From: Breviolum minutum Mf 1.05b.01
Lineage: Eukaryota; Sar; Dinophyceae; Suessiales; Symbiodiniaceae
DNA length: 64,000 bases
NCBI GenBank assembly: GCA_000507305.1
Contig: DF240483.1
Coordinates: forward strand, 52,225-116,224
Direction: 5' to 3'
A program made the translations under genes and the position numbers. Under the pieces are notes generated by a model that had not been told where the DNA came from, did not search any database, and was given only the letters and a program-made list of their open reading frames with translations. The stretch's first letter is position 1, and every line of letters starts with the position of its first letter. Shown piece after piece: positions 1 through 9,500 of the stretch.

Positions 1-207
1 GGTTTGTTGGTTTCGCTGGCTTCTTTGGTGTAGGTTGGTATGGTGTGGGTTTGTTTGGTGGCATTGCTTTGACTGGTGTCTGTTGTGGTGCTTTGCATGT
101 CTTCCGTGCTTTGTGTGGTTGTTTTTGTCCTTCGTGGTGCGATCCTTTGGGCATTGGCGGTTGTGGTGGGAACTTGTGTGATGGGATTGTCTTGAGTGTC
201 TGTTGCT

Positions 208-895
208 TCAAGGTGTATGTTTCACTGATGATCTGGCTGAGCTGGCTTGTGGTGTGTCTTTGTTTGCTGGTATGTCTGGTGTGTCTGGCAATTGCTTGGA
301 CAGGGCGAAAGCTTGTCGCAACTGTTCTGCTTCCAACTGTTGACGGATGACTGCACGCGGGTATGTTTGGGAAGCCATGGGTGATTTATGTGGCACTTCT
401 TCCTGAGTTCCATCTTGAGTCTCATTTTGAGTCTCTACGTTCATAGCTTCATTTTGCTTCGTTGGTGTATGCTGCAGTGTTTGCTCTAGTGTAGCTTGCA
501 GTGGTTGGGCTAGGACGGTGGGTTGCTCATGATTGATTCCGTGGCCGCTTCTGACCAGATCGGTGCTGTGATTGGGAGTCAAACTAAATCGAAGATGTCT
601 TGCCTGAGTGTCACCACTGTCCGTTGCAACTCTAAGTGACTGTCTAGCAGGCTGTTAAGGCTGCGTAGCAAGCTTACCATCCACTTGAATGTATCCTATC
701 GCCCTTCTGATGCTGGCAACGTTTGACAATTCTGTGGAACGCCTGCTGCTTGGATTTGTTCATCCCCTGGCGTCCATAGTGTAAGTGGCGCTGGCCGTGG
801 TAAATCCACTGGTGTTGCTGGTGTTGGCTGTGCTGGTTTTTGCCGTCGTTGCTGGTTTGGTGTCTCTTCCTGGGACATCGGCAGCTGGGTGACAC
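208..895 (-). pseudogene. Proline/glutamine-rich open segments, possibly a second retroelement linker
   Basis: Two minus-strand open stretches, about 895-696 and 582-208, are rich in P, Q, T and E (for example QRRQKPAQPTPATPVDLPRP, and a helix-prone run RQQLEAEQLRQAFALSKQLP). Their composition resembles the disordered linker between integrase and reverse transcriptase in copia elements. They lie beyond the RNase H remnant, so they would belong to another copy or to a neighbouring gene. No domain is recognisable and no function is proposed. Confidence 0.3.
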
Positions 896-1098
896 GTCGT
901 CCGAGAAACTTTTGCGCTTAAATCGCGGACCGCGTTGAATCTGTTTGAGCTAAGACGCACGCTGACATTTATATCTAAGTGTGACTCCGTCTTTGTTCCC
1001 GAAAGCGGCTCAGTGTTCTTGCGGAAAAGCATGGCCATCAAAGAGCGTCATCCATGGCTGCCGAAGTGATGGCGACCAAACATTGCCGAAGAAAGACT

Positions 1099-1395
1099 GC
1101 CGAAGTGATGGCTGTCTTGAAAGACTGTCATCAAAGACTGTTGAAAGATAGCAGTGATCAAACACCGCCGAAATGATGGCTGTCTTGAAAGACTGTCATC
1201 AAAGACTGCTGAAAGATAGCAGTGATCAAACACTGCCGAAGTGATGGCTGTCTTCAAAGACTCTAGAAAAGACTGCTGAAGTGATGGCTGTCTTCAAAGG
1301 CTGCAGAAAAGACCCCTGAAAGTGATGGCTGTCTTCAAAGGCTAGAGAAAGACTGCTGAAAGATAGCTGCAGGGAAGACTGCAAATGAAAATCTG
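1099..1395. repeat. Minisatellite, 68-bp units followed by about 40-bp deletion units
   Basis: The phrase GAAGTGATGGCTGTCTT begins units at 1099, 1167, 1235, 1275 and about 1316. The first two intervals are exactly 68 bp. The next two are 40 and about 41 bp, because about 28 bp holding the GATAGCAGTGATCAAACAC part is missing. A last partial unit reaches about 1385. Units are 85-95% alike by eye. Confidence 0.85.
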
Positions 1396-1602
1396 GCACA
1401 AAAATTCTGCCAAAGTAGCATTCCTCTTAAAAGTCTATCACTATCTTTCTTTGTCTGTCCTGGGCGCATGGATCGCACCTCTGGATTTGACAACCCTCTC
1501 GTCACTTCGTGCGTGTCCGACGCTCAAAACTGTCGTAAAACATAAGTATAACTTTTCTAACTTTTTCCCGAAAGCGCAGCCTAGGGTTCTTTCAAAGAAA
1601 GT

Positions 1603-1807
1603 GCTAATAGTTGACCACCAACCCCTGACCACAGCAAGATGATGCTAATAGCTGACAACCAACCCCTGACCACTGCAAGATGATGTTAATAGCTGACCAC
1701 CAACCCTTGACCACAGCAAGATGATGCTAATAGTTGACCACCACCCCTTGACCACAGCAAGATGATGTTAATAGCTGACCACCCACCCTTGACCACAGCA
1801 AGATGAT
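1603..1807. repeat. Minisatellite, five tandem 41-bp units
   Basis: Units start at 1603, 1644, 1685, 1726 and 1767, each exactly 41 bp, with the core TAATAG(C/T)TGACCACCA followed by CCTTGACCACAGCAAGATGAT. Copies differ at only a few sites, mostly C/T in GCTAATAG versus GTTAATAG. The units abut with no spacers. Confidence 0.93.
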
Positions 1808-1978
1808 AGCTGAGAAGGGATGCTGAGAAAGGCTGTCGAGAAAGGCTGCTGAGAAGAGCTGCTGTGAGAAAGATCTGCTGAAAAGGTGATAGGTGAGGAT
1901 GGCTGGTGAGAAGGGCTGCTGAGAAGAGCTGCTGAGAAGACCTGCTGAGAAAGGCTGCTGAAAGAGGTGGTGAGAAAG
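1808..1978. repeat. Degenerate short tandem repeat, GCTGAGAA-type units
   Basis: A purine-rich block made of variants of GCTGCTGAGAAGA and GCTGAGAAAGG with unit length about 13-15 bp. It directly follows the 41-bp array and precedes the RNase H remnant of the retroelement. Confidence 0.75.
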
Positions 1979-1989
1979 CTTTAAAAATC

Positions 1990-2680
1990 TACGCTTCTTT
2001 TTTACGCACGGTAGGTTTGGCGGGTCGCGGTGGGAGACAAAATTGGAATCCAAAAATGCATCGTCTCCGGGTGCTCCCCACAAATCTTGTCTCAACCTGA
2101 TCGCTGAGGCTTCTGCAAACAGCGCATGCACCACATGACAACCATGCGGCCATTGCAGCCACAAATGCTCCTTGCTGCGATCACTCTTTGCCAAATTCTG
2201 CATGGCATACAGGAACTGGCAAAGGTGCTCTGGCTCACATCCCAACTGCATACTCAAAGTTTCAGCTTGAAGGGCGCTGCGGCACACAAGCGCACTTGAT
2301 AACTGCGGAAGTCCATTGCAGCATGTACGCCACTTCGCTGCTCGTCTGGGCGAAGTCCTTCTCCACTAGCGCCAAGATGCGCCCTTCCGCAAAGGCACCT
2401 CCTCGGAATCCTCTTCCACGAGGAAGTCGGACTGACTGTCAGCCCTGAACAGATTGGTTTGCCCCAAATCTCCTCCAGCAACCAATCTGCTTTTACACTG
2501 TGGCCGCTCACTTTCTTCTGACGTGCTAGTGTCGACCACTTCTTGTGAACTCCTCTTGAAATGCAACTCCCTTCCTTGCCTCCTGTTCTTGAAGATCCTC
2601 TTTGCTATGCTAGGAAGCAATGAAAATTATCCTCCTTCGGTTGTGGCGCATAAAGCCCATTAGAGGAAGCGGGAACAGGA
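1990..2680 (-). pseudogene. Reverse transcriptase start fused by deletion to RNase H fragment
   Basis: From about 2680 the minus strand reads NGLYAPQPKEDNFHCFLA and then RIFKNRRQGRELHFKRSSQE, the entry segment of copia reverse transcriptase in these elements. It then passes almost at once to an acidic segment and, in another frame, to LVCRSALQAETLSMQL (about 2290-2240), the RNase H phrase 'C/S-R-S-x-x-x-A-E'. The rest of RNase H continues to about 2030 with HALFAEASAIRLRQDLWG. The YVDD-bearing palm domain that should lie between is absent, which points to an internal deletion of several hundred codons. Non-functional. Confidence 0.6.
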
Positions 2681-2689
2681 TTGGCACCT

Positions 2690-3530
2690 AAGGCGTATCT
2701 CTTTCAGGTATTCCACCCATGGCATTCACAGATCGAGTTGGAGCAGTGCGCAGCGAGGTATCAAGTCCAGGCGGTGGTTGAACCACCGGTGCTCCTGCTT
2801 GTCGCTCAGGCACTGCAACAACCTCCACATCTTCTGCCTGTGGTATTGCGCTTGGCGTTTCAAGCCGCTGTGGTGGTATTGCGACATCGTCCATGTTGTT
2901 GTCAAGTTGCGCAGGCGGTGATGCAGAATGTCCATAGTTACACAGTTTGGTGATGCAGTTGGTGGTGGATCAGATGGCAGGTCAATGTAGGAGGGCTGCA
3001 CGGTGTTCTTCCTGTAATGCTGGCTGTGTCTTCAGCATACGGTGTGTCTTCCTCATCAGCCGCTCCTCGATGCTCTCTCTTCCTCTTGTGACGTGGTCTC
3101 AGCTCCAAGATCTGTTTGGCCAAAACGTCATTGGTAGTAGCAGGTCGAATCTGATTCTCAGCCACGACAATCGGAATGCCTGCGTGAAGAATCCGAAAGG
3201 TTGACCTCCCTTTTTTCCAATCACTCTTCCAGCTAGGTCCATGCCATCTTAATCCTTGTCGGCGAAAGCAAACCAAATCACCAGCCGAGCGTGGACCACG
3301 AAGTGTGTTTAGCTGAGCTATCCTTGTCTGCTGAAGATGCCGTCCGGCTTCAAAATCTCAGAATGGATGCCAAGTGCACTTCCGAAGGTGACCAAGTATA
3401 CCCACTGACTTGGTGTGAAGCCACGGTTGATCTTAATGTTGTTTTTAACCATAGCACAACATCCTCATGTCATGCACGCCAACCACGTGCCTTTCTTCAA
3501 TTGCTGACTTCGCAATCTCCTTAAAAATAC
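2690..3530 (-). pseudogene. Integrase C-terminal fragment plus proline-rich linker
   Basis: On the minus strand near 3430-3350 one frame reads NRGFTPSQWVYLVTFGSA, matching the end of the integrase core where copia elements have a 'G-x-S/T-P-x-Q-x-V/L' phrase. Further on, at about 3180-3080, another frame reads GIPIVVAENQIRPATTNDVL, the small beta-rich segment after the core, followed by a basic RPRHKRKREH stretch. From 2894 to 2690 a proline- and glutamate-rich linker follows, as expected before reverse transcriptase. Frameshifts separate the pieces and the catalytic D,D-35-E region was not recognised upstream. The fragment is inactive. Confidence 0.6.
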
Positions 3531-4099
3531 CTTCTCCTTCTCCCCCCCCTACCATGCTTCAAGACCCTCATAGCGAAGTAACGCTCCAAGGATGCGAAGA
3601 AGGTCTTTGAGGCGTCCGTGGTTGTGAACTCGTCTGTCACCTGTAAAAATCCCTGGCGCTCCAAAGGCTGAAACCATCCTTGTGATATGGCTTCGGCGCA
3701 AATACTGCTCTTTGGAACGCCTCCAAGACCATCCAAAATGCCTGATGGCAAAATGTTCTCATACAAATCGCAAGTTTCCAGCTGCATGTAGTTCAAAGCA
3801 GTAAGCCGAGATCTCGCAGTTGAAGACCAACTTGCCGGGCTCCTTCGTGATTGGCACCCATGGTGATGGCGAAGACTTGTTGCCCTTCTTGCCTTCCACC
3901 TTTGCGACCTTCTTTCTCCTGAAAAGACACTGATCCGGAGATGTCGAAGTGACATTGGTGATGGAAGCCAGGCCTCCTTGCTACCTCAACATGTAAGCTC
4001 CTGCTCCAGCTGCTGCAATGACTCAGCTGCCAACGCACAAGCTTCACCATACCAAAATCGAATTCATACCCACAAAGCAACGCAATGCTTGTGACGAGG

Positions 4100-4780
4100 T
4101 AGCCTTCTTGATCCTTGTCATACTATAAGTCCCTGGCCGTAGGTCTCTTCAGTGTTGAAGGCCATGTCAGTCTCTTCCTCATAGGCAGTACAGCCAGTCA
4201 AAGATTGAGAGTGGCTATCCCAATCAGTGTCAACATAATCATGCTCTCCCGCGAAGTTTTTTCCATGCCATGGATCCAGACGTCGTTGTCTCCAAACCTT
4301 TCCATCTCCTTTTCCTCGTCCATACTTCTGCATGTCATGGAATGCGCCTGCAACATCCTCCACAGTCAGGGTGCCATGAAGCATAGGACGAACCGTTCCA
4401 TAAGCTTCTGTCATCAGTGATGTTGCTGTTCATCAAGATCTGCTCGCAAGGATCACCCCTGGAATCTTCAGCTCCGAATCCAATCCTTGCAAAGCGCTCC
4501 ACCATGCTTGGCGTCTGCTGGCATACGACGCCATGCTTTCTCCAACTTACGCCGCCCTCACACGGGACCCACCAGCATAAAGCTCGCGTGCTTCTTGTGC
4601 CCCGCGTGGTTTCGGGGTCGGATTGAAGACCTTGACCAACTCTCCACCAGGCAAGTTCATCATTGGCGGATATTCTTGCAACATAGTTGGTTCTCCATTG
4701 AACAGAGGAATCCCGAATTTGCCTATGGTGTCATGGTCACCCATCATCTTAGTTCCCACCTTGATTAGGCCCATGCCTAT
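4100..4780 (-). pseudogene. gag-like fragment of copia-type element
   Basis: The minus strand from about 4774 reads a phrase with GIPLFNGEPTMLQEY, followed in a second frame by RRQAWWSALQGLDSELKIP, then in a third by a segment containing TVRPMLHGTLTVEDVA and DWDSHSQSLTGCTAYEEE. The motif 'F-G-E-P-x-x-x-x-E-Y' followed by a helical segment and an acidic tail is the pattern I associate with the gag part of dinoflagellate copia elements. At least two frameshifts and two in-frame stops (around 4430) separate the pieces, so no gag product can be made. The function in an intact element would be particle formation and RNA packaging. Confidence 0.6.
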
Positions 4781-4793
4781 ACTTCAAGGCCTC

Positions 4794-5150
4794 CAGCAAG
4801 GCCGACATAATCGCCCTGCTGGCAAGGAATCCTTCGTGGGTCAAGCCCAAGCTGCCTCAAAGGACAGCTCTGCAAACAATTTCACAGTGGCAGTAAGTGC
4901 GCTTCACTTTAGCCACCATGTTGGTGGGGATACTGTGCCATCCTCACAGCATTGCCACGAAGGCCCACCACCAGGCAAGTGGACATCTTTGCCTCGCGTG
5001 CCATCCGCGTTCAGCAAGGCCGACATAATCGCCCCGCTGGCAAGGAATCAAACGTGGGTCAAGCTGCCTCAAAAGACGGCCGCTACCAATTTCACATTGG
5101 CAGTGGCAAAACACTTGCGCCTTTTCCACGTGCGCTTCACTTTAGCCACC
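4794..5150. repeat. Direct duplication, two diverged copies 218 bp apart
   Basis: AGCAAGGCCGACATAATCGC starts at 4795 and again at 5013, an offset of 218 bp. Similarity continues through GGCAAGGAATC, GTGGGTCAAG, a run of CTGCCTCAAA, and CACTTTAGCCACC, ending near 4917 in copy one and near 5150 in copy two, with small insertions in copy two. It lies just upstream (minus sense) of the gag-like fragment and may be part of that element's leader. Confidence 0.75.
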
Positions 5151-5159
5151 TTCACCTCC

Positions 5160-6520
5160 TTGCTTTTCGATCAGGAAGAGAATGCCAACACTTCCAGGTG
5201 GTTTCCCATGTGTCAACAAAGCATCTGAACAGGAGTTTTATGGGATAAAACTTGCATGTTTCATGCCGCTTGTATCAGGGCCCGCAAGCTGTGCACACAT
5301 GCAGCTCTTAGGGGCTCGACGCATCTTGTCCAGAGACTTGTGGCTTCGCATGCCGGAGAAACGGGATGAGGCGGATAGCGAGTCTTTCGTTTGGTTCAAC
5401 TTCGGGATACCCTTCTTGAGGGAGGGAGCAAACAAAGCAAAACTAGTTTGGGATAAAAATGGCTTTTTCACGTTGAGTATGATATCTTTAGATATCTTTA
5501 TAGATCCTTAGATATTTATATTCAACTTTCCTTTCCTTTTGGAGCCTGCAGGAGTTGAAGGCCAACGAGGTCAAAGCCAGAACTTTTGCCCAGCCGTGCG
5601 GGAAGACAAAAAATGCGTTTTCTGCTGTATGCATTTTCTTGAACTCCTTTGGGTCACCATGAAGATCACAAGCTATGGCTAATAGTTTCATGTAGATGTT
5701 CAAAAACCTTTTCCTAGTGTAATAGTGTAGCAGTGTAGTAGTTGTAGTAGTTGTAGTAGGAGTAGCAGCAGTAGCAGTATCAGCAGCAGTAGCAGGAGCA
5801 GCAGTCGGAGTAGTCATAGTGCAAGTCACCAGCTCCAACCCCGGCTTTTTTTGGCCAAATTCGTAAAGTTTATGCTCACCTTTTCTTGCGGCTCATGCAG
5901 AATTTAGGGGCCAAAGCCCTTGACAGCAGCCACAGGAGAGGCCGTCAACAATGGAAGAGCTCTAAGACGTTGCTTCTGCGCACTTCTATGCGCGGATTGC
6001 ATGAACTCCTCATCAGTAATATCATATATCATATATCATATATCATATGTCATATTCTATGATATTGAAGCAAACTGTATGGTATCGTGACGACTGCGTT
6101 ATGCATCGTTGATGTCTCTCCATCTGGCATGACAGCTTTTCATGGTACATGTCAGCACAGCTCTGTCAAGCTCTGTTTGTAATGACATCCTCATGCATCG
6201 TCATGCAATCTGCATGCAATGTGAGCAAAACCTCAGCGGTGTCGCAAGACCTCTCGTCGTCGATCCGTGACGGAAGTCTCGAGGCGGTGCATCCGTTGCT
6301 CCTTCTCCTCGAAAAAAGCATCTGCAAAGTAACCGTAAAATGAAGTGAAGTCACAAATCAAGTCACACAACGTCACATGGCTCATGAAATGTGACACGAA
6401 TCATTGATCATTGTCCATTCAATCTGATCTTCAAAGCAACCATCCAAAAAGATCTAAAACCATCCCGGACACCGCCAAGCACTTCAAAACTCGTTCAACA
6501 TCAAGCCCACCTCTCACATC
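5160..6520. other. No gene recognised; short microsatellites
   Basis: Open frames on both strands are short and show no known domain. A degenerate GTAGTAGCAGCAGTA trinucleotide tract runs from about 5725 to 5818, and four copies of CATATAT-type heptamers lie at about 6019-6056. This stretch probably includes the 3' flank of the TTC12-like gene that ends at 6524. Confidence 0.5.
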
Positions 6521-6523
6521 CTC

Positions 6524-9500
6524 TCACCTCTCCCGCGCCTTCTGTTCATTGACCTTGGGTAGTTGAATCTGATGTAATGACTCCAAGCCATTGAGCTCCT
6601 TGACCTCTTCACGGTATCCATTCGAAGCCAATTTGGTGATGCAAACGCCCAGGTTGTGTTGAGCCCCGCCCTGCTCCCGTCGCAGCATCTCCAACAAAGG
6701 GGCCACCAGGCTGCTGAAATTCAAGGCCTCGGAAGCGAATCAATGAATCACGACGGAATCAGCAAATCAACGGAATCACTAAATAAATGATAAACGTATT
6801 CAGATGCATTCACTAGCAAGTGCTCACACGATGAAGCACAACAGCTGCCAACATTGCAGACAAACAAGCAATTGTGAAGTGACCACTGCGGAGAAGTGAA
6901 CGAAATACAAGAAATGAAATATCACAAGCATATGAGCTCATATTATGTCCACGATTATCCATATTTTTGCACTATTCTACAGCGAAGCTCATTCTCCTTG
7001 CCACCCTTGCCAGAAGCCCATGGTTCTGGCCTTCCATGCAGGCATCTCTGAACTTGCTGCTTTCTCACTGAGCTGTCCAAAGAGCAGCGCCAGATTTCCC
7101 CGGATCCGTGATGCTGCACTTCCTTCCTCATCTTTGGCCACGTGCTGCGCTGGCAGCAGCGCACGCAACAATTGTGACAAATAAAGCACCCATGAAGACA
7201 AGGTCTCCTGTCGCAAAAATTACCATGTGACCAACATGACTACAGTATGGCTACGATATGGCTACTGCAAGTTGGGGTTCATCTGACATAAATCAGGAGA
7301 CATAGCCAATAAGCTCAGGTCCAAGTGATATTCCCCAACAGCAAGAGCCCTGTGTTGGAAACATACCCGGAAGCTTTGATGGAAGCTTGGTTGCAACCTC
7401 CCCCAACTTCTCCGGACACATGTCAGAACCTTCTTGGAATCCTGTCTGGAAAATCCCCAGAACCCTGCTGTTGCTGAATAATGATGAATGGAAACACGTG
7501 AAGGGGCCAAAGCTGAGCGAGATTCAAAGCATCTCAAAGATTGTTGAGTCATGGTTCACCTTAAAACTTAGCACTTCATTGCACTTCACAGTTTCATACA
7601 GTTTCCATGGTTTTCATCTTTGATGTGGAGACATATGATTCCGGTTTGCCCGACTCAATGGCAAAGTTTTCCGAATTTGAAATGTTTCAGCTGTTTTTAT
7701 TCTTTCTTTGGCCTTTTGCCTTTTAAAACATGTTTAAAACACTTTAAAATCTCCTAAGAAAACCGCAATTGAAATATTCTGGAGCCTGTCCTCTCTCCGA
7801 GCCAATCGATCCAATGCAGCTGTCTTGGTGAGAAGTGTCACCAACAGGCGTATAGGTGGATCAAAAAGGTCTATGATCTGTTTGCCAGTTCCAACTTTTT
7901 GAAGGAATTCGCAAATATTCTGCAGAATTTTCTGCAGTTTCTCGCAAAGTTGCAGCTCTTGATCCATTTCCAACTCTGGAAAACTAGCAATGAGTCGCCC
8001 TAACAACAAACACACCCGAGTGGAGATCACTTGCGCTTCTTCCTCAGCACCTCATTTGTGTCAACTTGGGGATCCAAACGCATCCATTTTGCTGTCCAAA
8101 TCTTGAGCAGATTTCCGGATGCCTTTTTTTGTGTATATTTTTTTCATTGGCTCAATCTTGCCTGAATCTATTACAACAGCACACATGTCAATATTTTCAC
8201 CTCCTTAAGCAAAGCGTGCCTAAATCGTTTTGGTAACGAGATCTAACGAGAAATGGACGTTTCTGACGTTTTCCTTTCGTTGGGCAGCACTTGGATTCCG
8301 GGCCCTCGGTGTAGGCTGTGGGGTCCAGCAATGGCAGGACAACCTGCAGCGCCCCGTGGTGTTGCAACCGCGCCAAGGCCGTTGGACGACAAACCACCAG
8401 GTTCACCTGCAATGCAAGAACACAAACTTTCGGGTAAAAAAAAGAGAAATGATAATTTGATTCAATGTCATACTTAATATTATACAGGCTGTTTTTGTAT
8501 TTTTTGCATGGCATGTGTTTCTTCTTTGGAAAGTTGTTAGTACCAGCCCGAAACAGGCAAAAGTGATCAACCAACAAAGCGACTGGAAAATTCGAGGAGA
8601 GTTTCAAAAAACCGTGCCATCAACATCCCGGCCATACATGCCATATGATACATATAATATGTGTTTCCTCCCGAAGAAAGCGCCTTCTGCCTGTGTCAAT
8701 TCCGTCTCTCGTTTGACACCTTCAAAATGCTGGCATCACTAACCTTTGAAGGTGTCAAACTCAAATCAACCTTTTTTTAATCACCAAAAACGTGAAATGC
8801 GATTTCTTGGCCATGGTACCAAGGCCCCGAGAAGGCGTGAGGTGGCTGATGCCACGAGGCGCGAGGGCAGTTGAGCCCTTAGCTCCTAGCGGCTCAGTGT
8901 GCATCTGTGCATTTTTGGTTCAAAAATAAGATAAGACAAGATAAGATAGACATAGATAGACAGATAAAATAGATAGACAAAAATAGAGAGACAAATAGAT
9001 GGACAAAAATAGGTAGACAGACAGATAAACAAAAAACGAAATAGATTGAGCACATCGATAGACAAACCAGAACCAGATAGACAACGGAGATAGACAGAAT
9101 ACGTCGACGACATAGATCCATAAATAGATACACAAAATACATAGACAACATAGAAACATAGATCGATAGATAGATGGATACATCGATAAATGGATAAATG
9201 GATAAATGAATAGATGAATAAATGGGTAAATGGGTAAATGGATAAATAGATAAATAGATAAGGGAACACATAGATATCTGGATAAATACTCTTGGAAACA
9301 TGAATACATGAATAAACAAAAACACACACAACAGGTAGAGAAATACTTCGGATACACACGCGCAAATACATGCATAAGTAGATTTATAGAAACATTAATA
9401 AATAAATAAATAAATAAACAACTAAACGAACAAGATACAAAAATAGCTAAATAGCGATCAATAGAGGGATCTATTATACATTATGCAAAAATAGATAAAC

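Larger units (their letters stand above)
1..4800 (-). mobile_element. Degraded Ty1/copia-like LTR retrotransposon remnant
   Basis: Read right to left on the minus strand, this stretch carries pieces in the order gag-like (about 4780-4100), integrase C-terminus and proline-rich linker (about 3530-2690), start of reverse transcriptase and RNase H (about 2620-2000). That order, with integrase before reverse transcriptase, is the Ty1/copia arrangement. Frames shift repeatedly and stops interrupt every domain. The part that should hold the catalytic reverse transcriptase motifs is missing between about 2500 and 2320. No LTR pair was found by eye, so the ends are guesses, and the element may be two overlapping remnants. 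The assignment rests on residue patterns recalled from dinoflagellate copia elements and not on a search. Confidence 0.65.

Noticed and set aside
1603..1807. Five regular 41-bp repeats that could suggest a CRISPR array
   Set aside because: The units abut with no unique spacers, the genome looks nuclear and eukaryotic, and no cas-like gene is near. It is a minisatellite.
4623..5228. 201-codon plus-strand frame
   Set aside because: It overlaps the gag fragment and the 218-bp duplication on the opposite strand, and its internal repetition reflects the duplication only.
8886..9375. Three overlapping 145-161 codon minus frames rich in Ile, Tyr, Ser and Leu, resembling membrane proteins
   Set aside because: The tetranucleotide satellite keeps all frames open, and the three frames give variants of the same repeated peptide.
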